Of a stretch of DNA of 64,000 nt, positions 54,916 to 64,000 are shown in pieces. Positions within the stretch are counted from its first letter, which is position 1, and every line of letters begins with the position of its first letter. Source of the stretch: JAHFPN01 sp963765745 (GTDB lineage Bacteria > Pseudomonadota > Alphaproteobacteria > Rhizobiales > Xanthobacteraceae). Location: contig CAVXXM010000011.1 in assembly GCA_963765745.1 (NCBI GenBank), forward strand, positions 248,001-312,000, read 5' to 3'. Below the pieces are notes generated by a model, which did not search any database, was not told where the DNA came from, and saw only the letters and a program-made list of their open reading frames with translations. The position numbers and the translations under genes are program-made.

Positions 54916-55695
54916 ATGGTCGAACTGACGCTGCCGAAGAATTCGAGAGTCACCGAGGGCAAGGTGTGGCCCAAGCCCGCCGGCGCCAAGCGGCTCGCCG
55001 AATTCCGCATCTATCGCTGGAATCCGGACGACGGCGCCAATCCGCGCATCGATACTTTTTTCGTCGATCGCGACGATTGCGGGCCGATGGTGCTCGACGC
55101 CATCATCTGGATCAAAAGCAAAATCGACTCGACGCTCACCTTCCGCCGCTCCTGCCGCGAGGGCGTGTGCGGCTCCTGCTCGATGAACATCGACGGCGTC
55201 AACACGCTGGCCTGCACGCTCGCGCTCGACGACGTGAAGCAGCCGGTGCACATCTTCCCGCTGCCGCATCTCGAAGTGGTCAAGGATCTGGTGCCGGACA
55301 TGAGCGGCTTCTACACCCAGTACGCCTCGATCGAGCCTTGGCTCAAGACTGTCTCGCCGACGCCGGAGAAGGAACGGCTGCAAAGCAAGCAGGAGCGCGA
55401 GAAGCTCGACGGCCTCTACGAGTGCATCCTGTGCGCCTGCTGCTCGACCTCGTGTCCGAGCTATTGGTGGAACCAGGACCGCTATCTCGGGCCGGCAACG
55501 CTCTTGCAGTCGTATCGCTGGATCATCGACAGCCGCGATGAGGCCACCGGCGAGCGGCTCGACGAGCTGGAGGACCCGTTCCGGCTTTATCGCTGCCACA
55601 CCATCCTCAATTGCGCGAGCGCCTGCCCGAAGGGGCTCAACCCGGCCAAGGCCATCGCTGAAATCAAGAAGCTGATGGTGACGCGGCAGCTTTGA
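54916..55695 (+). CDS. sdhB: Succinate dehydrogenase iron-sulfur subunit
   Basis: Electron-transfer subunit (259 aa). The 2Fe-2S ligands are in [17 protein letters not shown] and LACTL. The 4Fe-4S and 3Fe-4S ligands are in [16 protein letters not shown] and [17 protein letters not shown]. The Trp after the second cluster motif (SYWWN) borders the quinone site. ATG at 54916, 33 bases after sdhA. Confidence 0.97.
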   Translation: MVELTLPKNSRVTEGKVWPKPAGAKRLAEFRIYRWNPDDGANPRIDTFFVDRDDCGPMVLDAIIWIKSKIDSTLTFRRSCREGVCGSCSMNIDGVNTLACTLALDDVKQPVHIFPLPHLEVVKDLVPDMSGFYTQYASIEPWLKTVSPTPEKERLQSKQEREKLDGLYECILCACCSTSCPSYWWNQDRYLGPATLLQSYRWIIDSRDEATGERLDELEDPFRLYRCHTILNCASACPKGLNPAKAIAEIKKLMVTRQL

Positions 55696-55720
55696 GCGCG
55701 ACCCGACGCGGCAAATCCAA

Positions 55721-56875
55721 ATGATGATGCAGAACCAAGCCGCCGCGGCGGACGTTGCCGCACACTATGCCGCGCGCCTCGCCGCGCGCGAGCTCGAGCG
55801 CGACGGCGCCCAGCGCGCGGTGATCGATCGCCTGAGCGAGCTGGCCGATGCGCTCACGAGCTATCGCCCCGCCAACGGTTCGACCGCGCTCGGGCGGCTG
55901 CTGCGGCGCGCGCGCAGAGGCGCGCCGCGCGGGCTCTATCTCTACGGCGACGTGGGCCGCGGCAAGACCATGCTGATGGATCTCTTTTTTGCCGTGGCGC
56001 CGGTCGCCAAGAAGCGCCGCGTGCATTTTCATGAATTCATGGCCGAGGTGCATGAGCACATCCAGGCCGAGCGCCTGAACGCCAAAGGAAATGTTGCCGC
56101 GAACGGCGACGCGATCACGCAGGTCGCGGGTCAGCTCGCCGACGAGTGCTGGCTGCTGTGCTTCGATGAATTCCACGTCACCGACATCGCCGACGCGATG
56201 ATCCTGAGCCGGCTGTTCGAGCGGCTGTTTCAGCGCGGCGTCGTCTTGGTCGCGACCTCGAACCTGCCACCCGCGGAGCAATACCGCGACGGCCTCAACC
56301 GCGCGCTGTTCCTGCCTTTCGTGAGGATGCTTGAAGAAAAACTAGAAGTGATCCGGCTCGACGCCCGTACGGATTACCGGCTGCTCAAGCTGAACGGTGT
56401 CGCGGTCTGGCACGTGCCGGCCGATGCGCGGGCGCGGGCGGCGATCGACGCGGTGTGGCGGCGTCTTGCAGGCGAGGGCGGCGGCGCGCCGATGGAGCTT
56501 CCGCTCAAGGGCCGCAGCATCCATGTTCCGCATGCCGGCGGGGGCGCGGCGCGCTTTTCGTTCCTGGAGCTTTGCGAAGCGCCGCTGGGAGCGGCCGATT
56601 TCCTTCGTATCGCGCACGCTTTCCACACCCTGATCGTCGACGATATTCCGGTGATCGGCCCCGACGAGCGCAATCAGGTCAAGCGCTTTATACTTTTGAT
56701 CGACACGCTCTATGACAACGCGGTCAAGCTCGTGGCCTCGGCGGCGGCGGCACCCGAGCGGCTCTATCTCGGCACCGACGGCTTCGAGGCGGCCGAATTC
56801 CGCCGCGTCGTCTCGCGGCTCGCGGAAATGCAAAGCGCCGACTATCTGGCGCTCCCGCACGGAAGGCGTGCTTGA
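55721..56875 (+). CDS. zapE: Cell division ATPase ZapE (AFG1 family)
   Basis: AAA+-like ATPase of the AFG1/ZapE family, 384 residues, reported to act at the division ring in E. coli and in protein quality control in mitochondria. Walker A is YLYGDVGRGKTMLMDLFF and Walker B is LCFDEFHVTDIADAMIL. The sensor region is VVLVATSNLPPAEQYRDGLN, and FCELCEAPLGAADFL-like (LELCEAPLGAADFLRI) follows. It lies between sdhB and mdh, a position seen in many Alphaproteobacteria. Confidence 0.93.
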   Translation: MMMQNQAAAADVAAHYAARLAARELERDGAQRAVIDRLSELADALTSYRPANGSTALGRLLRRARRGAPRGLYLYGDVGRGKTMLMDLFFAVAPVAKKRRVHFHEFMAEVHEHIQAERLNAKGNVAANGDAITQVAGQLADECWLLCFDEFHVTDIADAMILSRLFERLFQRGVVLVATSNLPPAEQYRDGLNRALFLPFVRMLEEKLEVIRLDARTDYRLLKLNGVAVWHVPADARARAAIDAVWRRLAGEGGGAPMELPLKGRSIHVPHAGGGAARFSFLELCEAPLGAADFLRIAHAFHTLIVDDIPVIGPDERNQVKRFILLIDTLYDNAVKLVASAAAAPERLYLGTDGFEAAEFRRVVSRLAEMQSADYLALPHGRRA

Positions 56876-56897
56876 ACCTGCGGAATAAACCGGCTAG

Positions 56898-57938
<1,041 letters not shown>

Positions 57939-57976
57939 TCGAACGGCTCTAGGCCGCACGTAACCGCGCGGATCGC

Positions 57977-59146
57977 ATGAATATCCACGAGTACCAGGCG
58001 AAGGCGCTACTGGCACAGTTCGGCGTGCCGGTGCCGCGCGGGCTGGCGGCCCTTTCCGTCGCCGAAGCCAGCAAGGCCGCGCGCGAGCTCGGCGGTCCGG
58101 TATGGGTGGTGAAAGCGCAGATCCATGCCGGCGGCCGCGGCAAGGCCGGTGGCGTCAAGGTCGTGAAATCCCTGGAAGACGTGGAGCGCGAGGCCAGGCG
58201 GCTGCTCGGCTCGGTGCTGGTCACGCATCAGACTGGCCTGCAAGGCAAGCAAGTCAACCGTCTCTATATCGAAGAGGGCGCGGCGATCGAGCGAGAATTC
58301 TATCTCTCGCTTCTCGTGGATCGCGAAACCTCGCGCGTCGCTTTCGTGGTCTCGACCGAAGGCGGCATGAACATCGAAGAAGTGGCGGCCAAGACGCCGG
58401 AGAAAATCCTCACCTTCTCGATCGATCCGGTCGCCAATATCTGCCCCTATCACGTGCGCAAGGTTTCTAAGGCGTTCGGGCTTTCGGAGATCCAGCCCAA
58501 GCAATTGAGCGCGCTGCTCACCAATCTCTACCGAGCGTTCGTCGAGAAGGACATGAGCCTGTTGGAGATCAACCCGTTGATTCTCACCAAGTCGGGCGAT
58601 CTGGTCTGCCTCGACGCCAAGGTCGGCTTCGACGGCAATGCGTTGTTCCGCCATCCGGATATTCTGGCGCTGCGCGATGAGACGGAAGAAGATGCCAAGG
58701 AGGTCGAGGCCTCCAAGTCGGACCTGAATTACATCGCGCTCGACGGCACCATCGGTTGCATGGTCAACGGCGCCGGCCTCGCCATGGCCACCATGGACAT
58801 CATCAAGCTCTATGGCGAAGCGCCGGCGAACTTCCTTGACGTCGGCGGCGGCGCCACCAAGGAAAAGGTCGCGGCCGCGTTCAAGATCATCACCTCCGAC
58901 CCGAAGGTGAAGGGAATTCTCGTGAATATCTTCGGCGGCATCATGCAATGCGACGTGATCGCCGAGGGCGTGATCGCGGCGGTGAAAGAAGTCGGGCTCA
59001 AGGTGCCGCTGGTAGTGCGACTCGAGGGCACCAACGCGGACATGGGCAAGAGGATGCTGGTCGATTCCGGGCTCAACGTCGTGCCGGCCGACGACCTCGA
59101 CGACGCCGCGCAGAAGATCGTCAACGCGATCAAGGGGAAGCGTTGA
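57977..59146 (+). CDS. sucC: Succinyl-CoA synthetase beta subunit
   Basis: ADP-forming subunit with an ATP-grasp fold (389 aa). [20 protein letters not shown] opens it; [20 protein letters not shown] is the nucleotide site. [16 protein letters not shown] and [13 protein letters not shown] close the C-terminal CoA-ligase domain. It ends with a one-base overlap with sucD (TGATG). Confidence 0.97.
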   Translation: MNIHEYQAKALLAQFGVPVPRGLAALSVAEASKAARELGGPVWVVKAQIHAGGRGKAGGVKVVKSLEDVEREARRLLGSVLVTHQTGLQGKQVNRLYIEEGAAIEREFYLSLLVDRETSRVAFVVSTEGGMNIEEVAAKTPEKILTFSIDPVANICPYHVRKVSKAFGLSEIQPKQLSALLTNLYRAFVEKDMSLLEINPLILTKSGDLVCLDAKVGFDGNALFRHPDILALRDETEEDAKEVEASKSDLNYIALDGTIGCMVNGAGLAMATMDIIKLYGEAPANFLDVGGGATKEKVAAAFKIITSDPKVKGILVNIFGGIMQCDVIAEGVIAAVKEVGLKVPLVVRLEGTNADMGKRMLVDSGLNVVPADDLDDAAQKIVNAIKGKR

Positions 59147-60033
59147 TGTCGGTCCTCATCGACAGGAACACCAAGGTCATCTGCCAGGGCATCACCGGCA
59201 AGACCGGCACGTTCCATACCGATCAAGCGATCAAGTACGGGACCAAGATGGTCGGCGGCGTGGCGCCGGGCAAAGGCGGTTCGACGCATGTCGGGCTCCC
59301 GGTGTTCGATACGATGGCCGAAGCCATGGCGAAGACCAGAGCCGACGCGAGCGTCGTCTATGTGCCGCCGGCGGGGGCCGCCGACGCCATCGCGGAAGCG
59401 ATCGACGCCGAAGTGCCGCTCATCGTGTGCATCACCGAGGGCATTCCGGTGCTCGACATGGTGAAAGTGAAGCGCTCGCTCGCGGGCTCCAAGTCGCGGC
59501 TCTTGGGCGCCAATTGCCCGGGCGTCATGACGGCCGGCGAATGCAAGATCGGCATCATGCCGGGCATGATCTTCAAGCCGGGCAAAGTGGGCATCGTCTC
59601 GCGCTCGGGCACGCTCACCTATGAAGCCGTGTTCCAGACCACGGCCGAAGGGCTCGGCCAGACCACGGCGGTCGGCATCGGCGGCGATCCGGTCAAGGGC
59701 ATCGAGTTCGTCGAGGTCTTGGAGATGTTCCTCGCCGACAAGGCGACCGAGGCGATCGTCATGATCGGCGAAATCGGCGGCTCGGCCGAGGAAGATGCCG
59801 CGCAATTCATCAAGGACGAGGCCAAGCGAGGCCGCAAGAAGCCTATGGTCGGCTTCATCGCGGGCCGCACCGCGCCGCCGGGCCGGCGCATGGGTCATGC
59901 CGGTGCCATCATTTCAGGCGGTAAAGGGGATGCGGCGTCCAAGATCGCGGCCATGGAAGCGGCAGGCATTGCCGTGTCGCCCTCGCCGGCACGGCTCGGC
60001 AAGACGCTCGTCGAGGTCCTGAAAAGCCGATAA
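59146..60033 (+). CDS. sucD: Succinyl-CoA synthetase alpha subunit
   Basis: CoA-binding and phosphohistidine subunit (295 aa). [21 protein letters not shown] is the CoA-binding Rossmann start. [18 protein letters not shown] follows, and the active-site histidine is in [16 protein letters not shown]. Starts within the sucC stop codon, so the two subunits are made in step. About 116 bases separate it from sucA; a promoter there is possible but not recognised. Confidence 0.97.
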   Translation: MSVLIDRNTKVICQGITGKTGTFHTDQAIKYGTKMVGGVAPGKGGSTHVGLPVFDTMAEAMAKTRADASVVYVPPAGAADAIAEAIDAEVPLIVCITEGIPVLDMVKVKRSLAGSKSRLLGANCPGVMTAGECKIGIMPGMIFKPGKVGIVSRSGTLTYEAVFQTTAEGLGQTTAVGIGGDPVKGIEFVEVLEMFLADKATEAIVMIGEIGGSAEEDAAQFIKDEAKRGRKKPMVGFIAGRTAPPGRRMGHAGAIISGGKGDAASKIAAMEAAGIAVSPSPARLGKTLVEVLKSR

Positions 60034-60149
60034 TCAAGGGCTTTCCTCGAGTTCACCGGAGAGTGACGGGCGGCCGCTAGGTTCGCGGCGCGGCGGCAAG
60101 GAAATCGCAACTCCCTATATTAGGGATGCGGGAGCGGACCGGACGGGCC

Positions 60150-63107
60150 ATGGCGCGCGAAGACAAAAACGAAGCGTTCCTGAAGACCTCGTTCCTCTAT
60201 GGCGGCAATGCCGCTTATATCGAGGACCTCTACGCGCGCTTCGAGCAGAACCCGGCTTCGGTCGATGCCGGCTGGCGCGAATTCTTCGCCGCGCTCAAGG
60301 ACGAACGCGCCGATGTGATCAAGAGCGCGCGCGGCGCCTCGTGGAAGCGGCCGGGCTGGCCGATTCTGGCCAACGGCGAGCTGGTCGCGGCGCTCGACGG
60401 CAACTGGATCGAAGTCGAAAAGACGGTCGGCGAAAAGGTGCGCGCCAGGGCGCAAGCGACGGGCGTCGAGCTGTCACAGGAACACGTGCAGCAGGCGACC
60501 CGCGACTCGGTGCGCGCCTTGATGCTGATCCGGGCGTTCCGCATCCGCGGGCATCTGGCCGCCGATCTCGATCCGCTGAAGCTGCAGCCGCCGCAGCCGC
60601 ACGAGGAGCTCGATCCCGCCTCCTACGGCTTCACGGAAGCCGATCTCGACCGCAAGATTTTCCTCGACCACGTGCTCGGGCTCGAGTTCGGGACGCTGCG
60701 CGAAATCGTCGCGATCCTGAAGCGCACCTATTGCCAGACGCTCGGCGTCGAGTTCATGCACATTTCCGATCCGGCGCAGAAGGCCTGGCTGCAGGAGCGC
60801 ATCGAGGGTCCGGACAAGGAGATCTCGTTCACGCGCGAGGGCAAGCGCGCGATCCTGAACAAGCTGATCGAAGCCGAAGGCTTCGAGAAATTCTGCGATC
60901 TGCGCTTCACCGGCACCAAGCGCTTCGGTCTCGACGGCGCCGAGGCGACGATTCCGGCGCTCGAGCAGATCATCAAGCGCGGCGGCGCGCTCGGCGTCAA
61001 AGAGATCATTCTCGGCATGGCGCACCGCGGGCGCTTGAACGTGCTGGCGCAGGTGATGGCCAAGCCGCATCGCGCCATCTTTCATGAGTTCAAGGGCGGC
61101 TCGGTCACCCCAGACGAGGTCGAGGGGTCGGGCGACGTGAAATATCACCTGGGTGCGTCCTCGGATCGCGAGTTCGACGGTAACAACGTGCACCTCTCGC
61201 TCACCGCCAATCCGTCGCATCTCGAGGCCGTGGTGCCGGTGGTGCTCGGCAAGGTGCGCGCCAAGCAGGATCAATATGGCGCAACGCGCGACGACCGCAC
61301 TTCGGTGATGCCGCTCCTGATCCACGGCGATGCGGCGTTCGCCGGGCAGGGCGTGATCGCGGAAAGCTTCGGGCTCTCGGGGCTGCGCGGGCACCGCACC
61401 GGCGGCTCGGTGCATTTCATCGTCAACAACCAGATCGGCTTCACCACCGATCCGCGCTATGCGCGTTCCTCGCCGTATCCCTCCGACGTCGCCAAGATGA
61501 TCGAGGCGCCGATCTTCCACGCCAACGGCGACGACCCGGAGGCGGTGGTGTTCGCGGCCAAGGTGGCGGCCGAATTCCGGCAGAAGTTTCAGAAGCCGGT
61601 GGTCGTCGATATGTTCTGCTACCGCCGCTTCGGCCACAACGAGGGCGATGAGCCGTCGTTCACGCAGCCCTTGATGTACCAGAAGATCCGCGCGCACCCG
61701 ACCATTGTCGAGATCTACGGCAAGAAGCTCGAGACCGAGGGCATCGTCACCGCCGGTGAAGTGGAGAAGATGCGGGCCGACTGGCGGGCGCGGCTGGAGG
61801 CGGAATTCGAGGCCGGCCAAGGCTATCGCTCGAACAAGGCCGATTGGCTCGACGGCCGCTGGTCCGGCATGAAGAGCGCCGGCAGCCTCGACGACCCGCG
61901 GCGCGGCGTCACCGGCGTCGCGCTCGATCGGCTGAAAGAAATCGGAGAGAAGATCACCACGGTGCCCCAGGGCTTCACGGCCCATCGCACGATCGCGCGG
62001 TTCCTCGAGAACCGGCGCAAAATGCTGGACGCGGGCGAGGGCATCGACTGGTCCACCGCCGAGGCGCTCGCCTTCTGCTCGCTGCTGGTCGACGGCAATC
62101 CGGTGCGGCTCTCGGGCCAGGACAGCGAGCGGGGCACGTTCTCGCAGCGCCATTCGGTGCTGGTGGATCAGGCGAACGAGGACCGCTACACGCCGTTCAA
62201 CCACGTGCGCGAGGGTCAGGCGCGCTACGAAGTGATCAATTCCATGCTCTCGGAAGAGGCGGTGCTCGGCTTCGAGTACGGCTATTCGCTGGCCGAGCCG
62301 AACGCGCTGACGCTGTGGGAGGGGCAGTTCGGCGACTTCGCCAACGGGGCCCAGGTCATCATCGACCAGTTCATCTCGTCGGGCGAACGCAAGTGGTTGC
62401 GCATGTCGGGCCTCGTCATGCTGCTGCCGCACGGCTACGAGGGCCAGGGGCCGGAACATTCGTCGGCCCGCCTCGAGCGCTTCCTGCAGATGTGCGCCGA
62501 GGACAATATGCAGGTCGCCAACTGCACGACGCCGGCCAATTATTTTCACATCCTGCGGCGACAGCTGAAGCGCGAGTTCCGCAAGCCCCTGATCCTGATG
62601 ACGCCGAAGTCGCTGCTGCGCCACAAGCGCGCGACTTCGAAGCTCGCCGAGATGGGCCCGGAGACGACGTTCCACCGCGTGCTGTGGGACGACGCGCAGC
62701 TGTACCCCAACGGCGGCATCAAGCTCGCCGAAGACGGCATGATCCGCCGCGTGGTGCTGTGCTCGGGCAAGGTCTATTACGATCTCTACGAGGAGCGCGA
62801 GAAGCGCGGGCTCGACGACATTTATCTGCTGCGGCTCGAGCAGTTGTTTCCGTTCCCGCTCAAGGCGGCGGTGCATGAGCTCTCGCGCTTCAAGCAGGCG
62901 GAAATCATCTGGTGCCAGGAAGAGCCGCGCAACATGGGCGCCTGGGCTTTCGTGCAGCCATATTTGGAATGGGTGCTGGAGCAGACCGGCGCCACGAGCG
63001 CGCGGCCGCGCTACGTCGGTCGGCCGGCCTCGGCCTCGACCGCGACCGGGCTGATGTCGAGCCATATGAAGCAGCTTGCCGCGTTTCTCGATGAAGCGCT
63101 GGGTTGA
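60150..63107 (+). CDS. sucA: 2-oxoglutarate dehydrogenase E1 component
   Basis: Thiamine-diphosphate-dependent decarboxylase of the 2-oxoglutarate complex (985 aa). The N-terminal segment FLYGGNAAYIEDLYARFEQN and the region PLKLQPPQPHEELDPASYGF are typical. The ThDP site includes ILGMAHRGRLNVLAQVM and FHANGDDPEAVVFAAKVA. VLPHGYEGQGPEHSSARLER-type (LLPHGYEGQGPEHSSARLER) and WCQEEPRNMGAWAFVQPYL are C-terminal blocks. I chose ATG 60150 (MAREDKNEAFLKTSFLYGG), which matches the usual start, over an ATG 24 bases upstream. Confidence 0.97.
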   Translation: MAREDKNEAFLKTSFLYGGNAAYIEDLYARFEQNPASVDAGWREFFAALKDERADVIKSARGASWKRPGWPILANGELVAALDGNWIEVEKTVGEKVRARAQATGVELSQEHVQQATRDSVRALMLIRAFRIRGHLAADLDPLKLQPPQPHEELDPASYGFTEADLDRKIFLDHVLGLEFGTLREIVAILKRTYCQTLGVEFMHISDPAQKAWLQERIEGPDKEISFTREGKRAILNKLIEAEGFEKFCDLRFTGTKRFGLDGAEATIPALEQIIKRGGALGVKEIILGMAHRGRLNVLAQVMAKPHRAIFHEFKGGSVTPDEVEGSGDVKYHLGASSDREFDGNNVHLSLTANPSHLEAVVPVVLGKVRAKQDQYGATRDDRTSVMPLLIHGDAAFAGQGVIAESFGLSGLRGHRTGGSVHFIVNNQIGFTTDPRYARSSPYPSDVAKMIEAPIFHANGDDPEAVVFAAKVAAEFRQKFQKPVVVDMFCYRRFGHNEGDEPSFTQPLMYQKIRAHPTIVEIYGKKLETEGIVTAGEVEKMRADWRARLEAEFEAGQGYRSNKADWLDGRWSGMKSAGSLDDPRRGVTGVALDRLKEIGEKITTVPQGFTAHRTIARFLENRRKMLDAGEGIDWSTAEALAFCSLLVDGNPVRLSGQDSERGTFSQRHSVLVDQANEDRYTPFNHVREGQARYEVINSMLSEEAVLGFEYGYSLAEPNALTLWEGQFGDFANGAQVIIDQFISSGERKWLRMSGLVMLLPHGYEGQGPEHSSARLERFLQMCAEDNMQVANCTTPANYFHILRRQLKREFRKPLILMTPKSLLRHKRATSKLAEMGPETTFHRVLWDDAQLYPNGGIKLAEDGMIRRVVLCSGKVYYDLYEEREKRGLDDIYLLRLEQLFPFPLKAAVHELSRFKQAEIIWCQEEPRNMGAWAFVQPYLEWVLEQTGATSARPRYVGRPASASTATGLMSSHMKQLAAFLDEALG

Positions 63108-63124
63108 GCCGGGAGCGCTAGAGC

Positions 63125-64000
63125 ATGGCCATCGAAATCCGCGTCCCCACCCTCGGCGAGTCGGTGACCGAGGCCACGATCGGCCGCTGGTTCAAGAAGG
63201 CGGGCGAGGCGGTGGCGGCGGACGAACCGCTCGTCGAATTGGAAACCGACAAGGTGACGGTCGAGGTGCCTTCGCCGGTCTCCGGCACGCTCGCCTCGAT
63301 CGCGGCCAAGGACGGCGATACGGTCGCGGTCGGCGCGCTCTTGGGCGCGATCAACGAGGGTGCCGGCGGCGCCAAACCCGCGCCCAAGGCCGAAGCGAAG
63401 CCAGCGCCCGCCAAGCCCGCCGGTGCCCCTCAACCTGCGCCTGCCCCAGCCGCTGCAAAGAAAGTCGCGGATGCCCCCCTGATGCCTTCGGTGCGGAAGC
63501 TTGCCGCCGAGTCCGGCGTTAGTCCCTCAAGTATCTCCGGCAGCGGCAAGGACGGCCGCGTGATGAAGGGCGACTTGCTGGCGGCGATCGCAAGCGCCGC
63601 GCCTGCACCGGCTCCCGTCAGCGTACGCGCGCCCACGCCTCCGAGCGATGCCCCGCGCGAAGAGCGCGTGCGCATGACGCGGCTGCGGCAGACCATCGCG
63701 CGACGGCTCAAGGAAGCGCAGAACACCGCCGCCATGCTTACCACGTTCAACGACGTGGACATGAGCGCAGTGATGGACTTGCGCGCGCACTACAAGGAGG
63801 GCTTCGAAAAGAAGCACGGCGTGAAGCTCGGCTTCATGGGCTTTTTCGTGAAGGCCTGCGTGCTCGCGCTCAAGGACGTGCCGTCGGTCAACGCGGAGAT
63901 CGACGGCGCCGATATCGTCTACAAGAATTATTATCACATCGGCGTCGCGGTCGGCACCGAGCGCGGGCTGGTGGTGCCGGTGGTGCGCGATGCCGACGCG
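63125..64000 (+). CDS. sucB: 2-oxoglutarate dehydrogenase E2 (dihydrolipoyl succinyltransferase), partial
   Basis: The visible 292 residues cover the N-terminal lipoyl domain ([20 protein letters not shown], lipoyl Lys43 in [14 protein letters not shown]). An Ala/Pro linker follows, then the E1/E3-binding domain ([20 protein letters not shown], then [16 protein letters not shown]). The start of the catalytic domain is also visible ([20 protein letters not shown], then [14 protein letters not shown] and [24 protein letters not shown] sequence). The window ends before the catalytic HxxxDG motif. It starts 17 bases after sucA. The missing lpdA should follow. Confidence 0.96.
   Translation, partial: MAIEIRVPTLGESVTEATIGRWFKKAGEAVAADEPLVELETDKVTVEVPSPVSGTLASIAAKDGDTVAVGALLGAINEGAGGAKPAPKAEAKPAPAKPAGAPQPAPAPAAAKKVADAPLMPSVRKLAAESGVSPSSISGSGKDGRVMKGDLLAAIASAAPAPAPVSVRAPTPPSDAPREERVRMTRLRQTIARRLKEAQNTAAMLTTFNDVDMSAVMDLRAHYKEGFEKKHGVKLGFMGFFVKACVLALKDVPSVNAEIDGADIVYKNYYHIGVAVGTERGLVVPVVRDADA

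Overview
The window is high-GC chromosomal DNA from an alphaproteobacterium, most likely Hyphomicrobiales near the Bradyrhizobiaceae/Xanthobacteraceae. The gene content and order support this: dapF-mtaB-ftsY-ispZ, ffh-rpsP-rimM-trmD-rplS-leuC, ccmABCDG, and sdhCDAB-zapE-mdh-sucCD-sucA-sucB. So do a ybhL-type leader, DUF2794 and DUF1223 genes, an IalB-family protein, and three 105-137 bp inverted-repeat elements of the kind scattered through these genomes. This placement is inferred from gene content alone.

Layout. 1-16 kb is housekeeping of mixed function: typA (partial), an M50/CBS protease, argG, a PAP2 phosphatase, rlmN, an IalB-like protein, phhB, thpR, and the esterase/YbbA/YbbP set. It continues with the Bax-inhibitor gene and its structured leader, DUF2794, a candidate structured RNA, and DUF1223. 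16-25.7 kb carries acnA, the cytochrome c maturation operon (ccmABCDG) and the coupled dapF-mtaB-ftsY-ispZ operon. 26-32 kb is the ffh to leuC operon. 32-40.7 kb, between leuC and leuD, is accessory. It holds a serine-hydrolase remnant, an HTTM-DCC fusion protein with a membrane partner, a secreted lectin/(VIRP)n/S74-chaperone protein, a membrane-fused spermidine-synthase-like protein, a zincin and an HXXEE protein. 40.7-45 kb holds leuD, a lytic transglycosylase, a compact HTH-Fic pair (mobile mystery A/B) with an AT-rich three-operator array, and leuB. 45-52 kb has a sulfite-oxidase-like enzyme, asd, a malyl-CoA thioesterase/lyase-like gene with a mesaconyl-CoA hydratase-like gene, and a LysR regulator. 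52-64 kb is a continuous TCA-cycle block ending inside sucB.

How the genes work together. acnA, sdhCDAB, mdh, sucCD, sucA and sucB cover most of the oxidative TCA cycle. leuC, leuD and leuB give the middle steps of leucine synthesis but are split by cargo. asd and dapF serve lysine/diaminopimelate synthesis. ffh and ftsY form the SRP targeting pair. The Ccm genes supply c-type cytochromes for respiration.

Caution on sequence quality. Seven conserved genes (argG, rlmN, the DUF2794 gene, ispZ, ftsY, mtaB, leuB) carry nine single-base indels that break otherwise perfect reading frames. Four of these are the same change, an extra T turning a coding-strand GCTG into GCTTG. The simplest reading is uncorrected assembly error. 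I annotate these genes as real with full-length coordinates and report the pattern as a finding.
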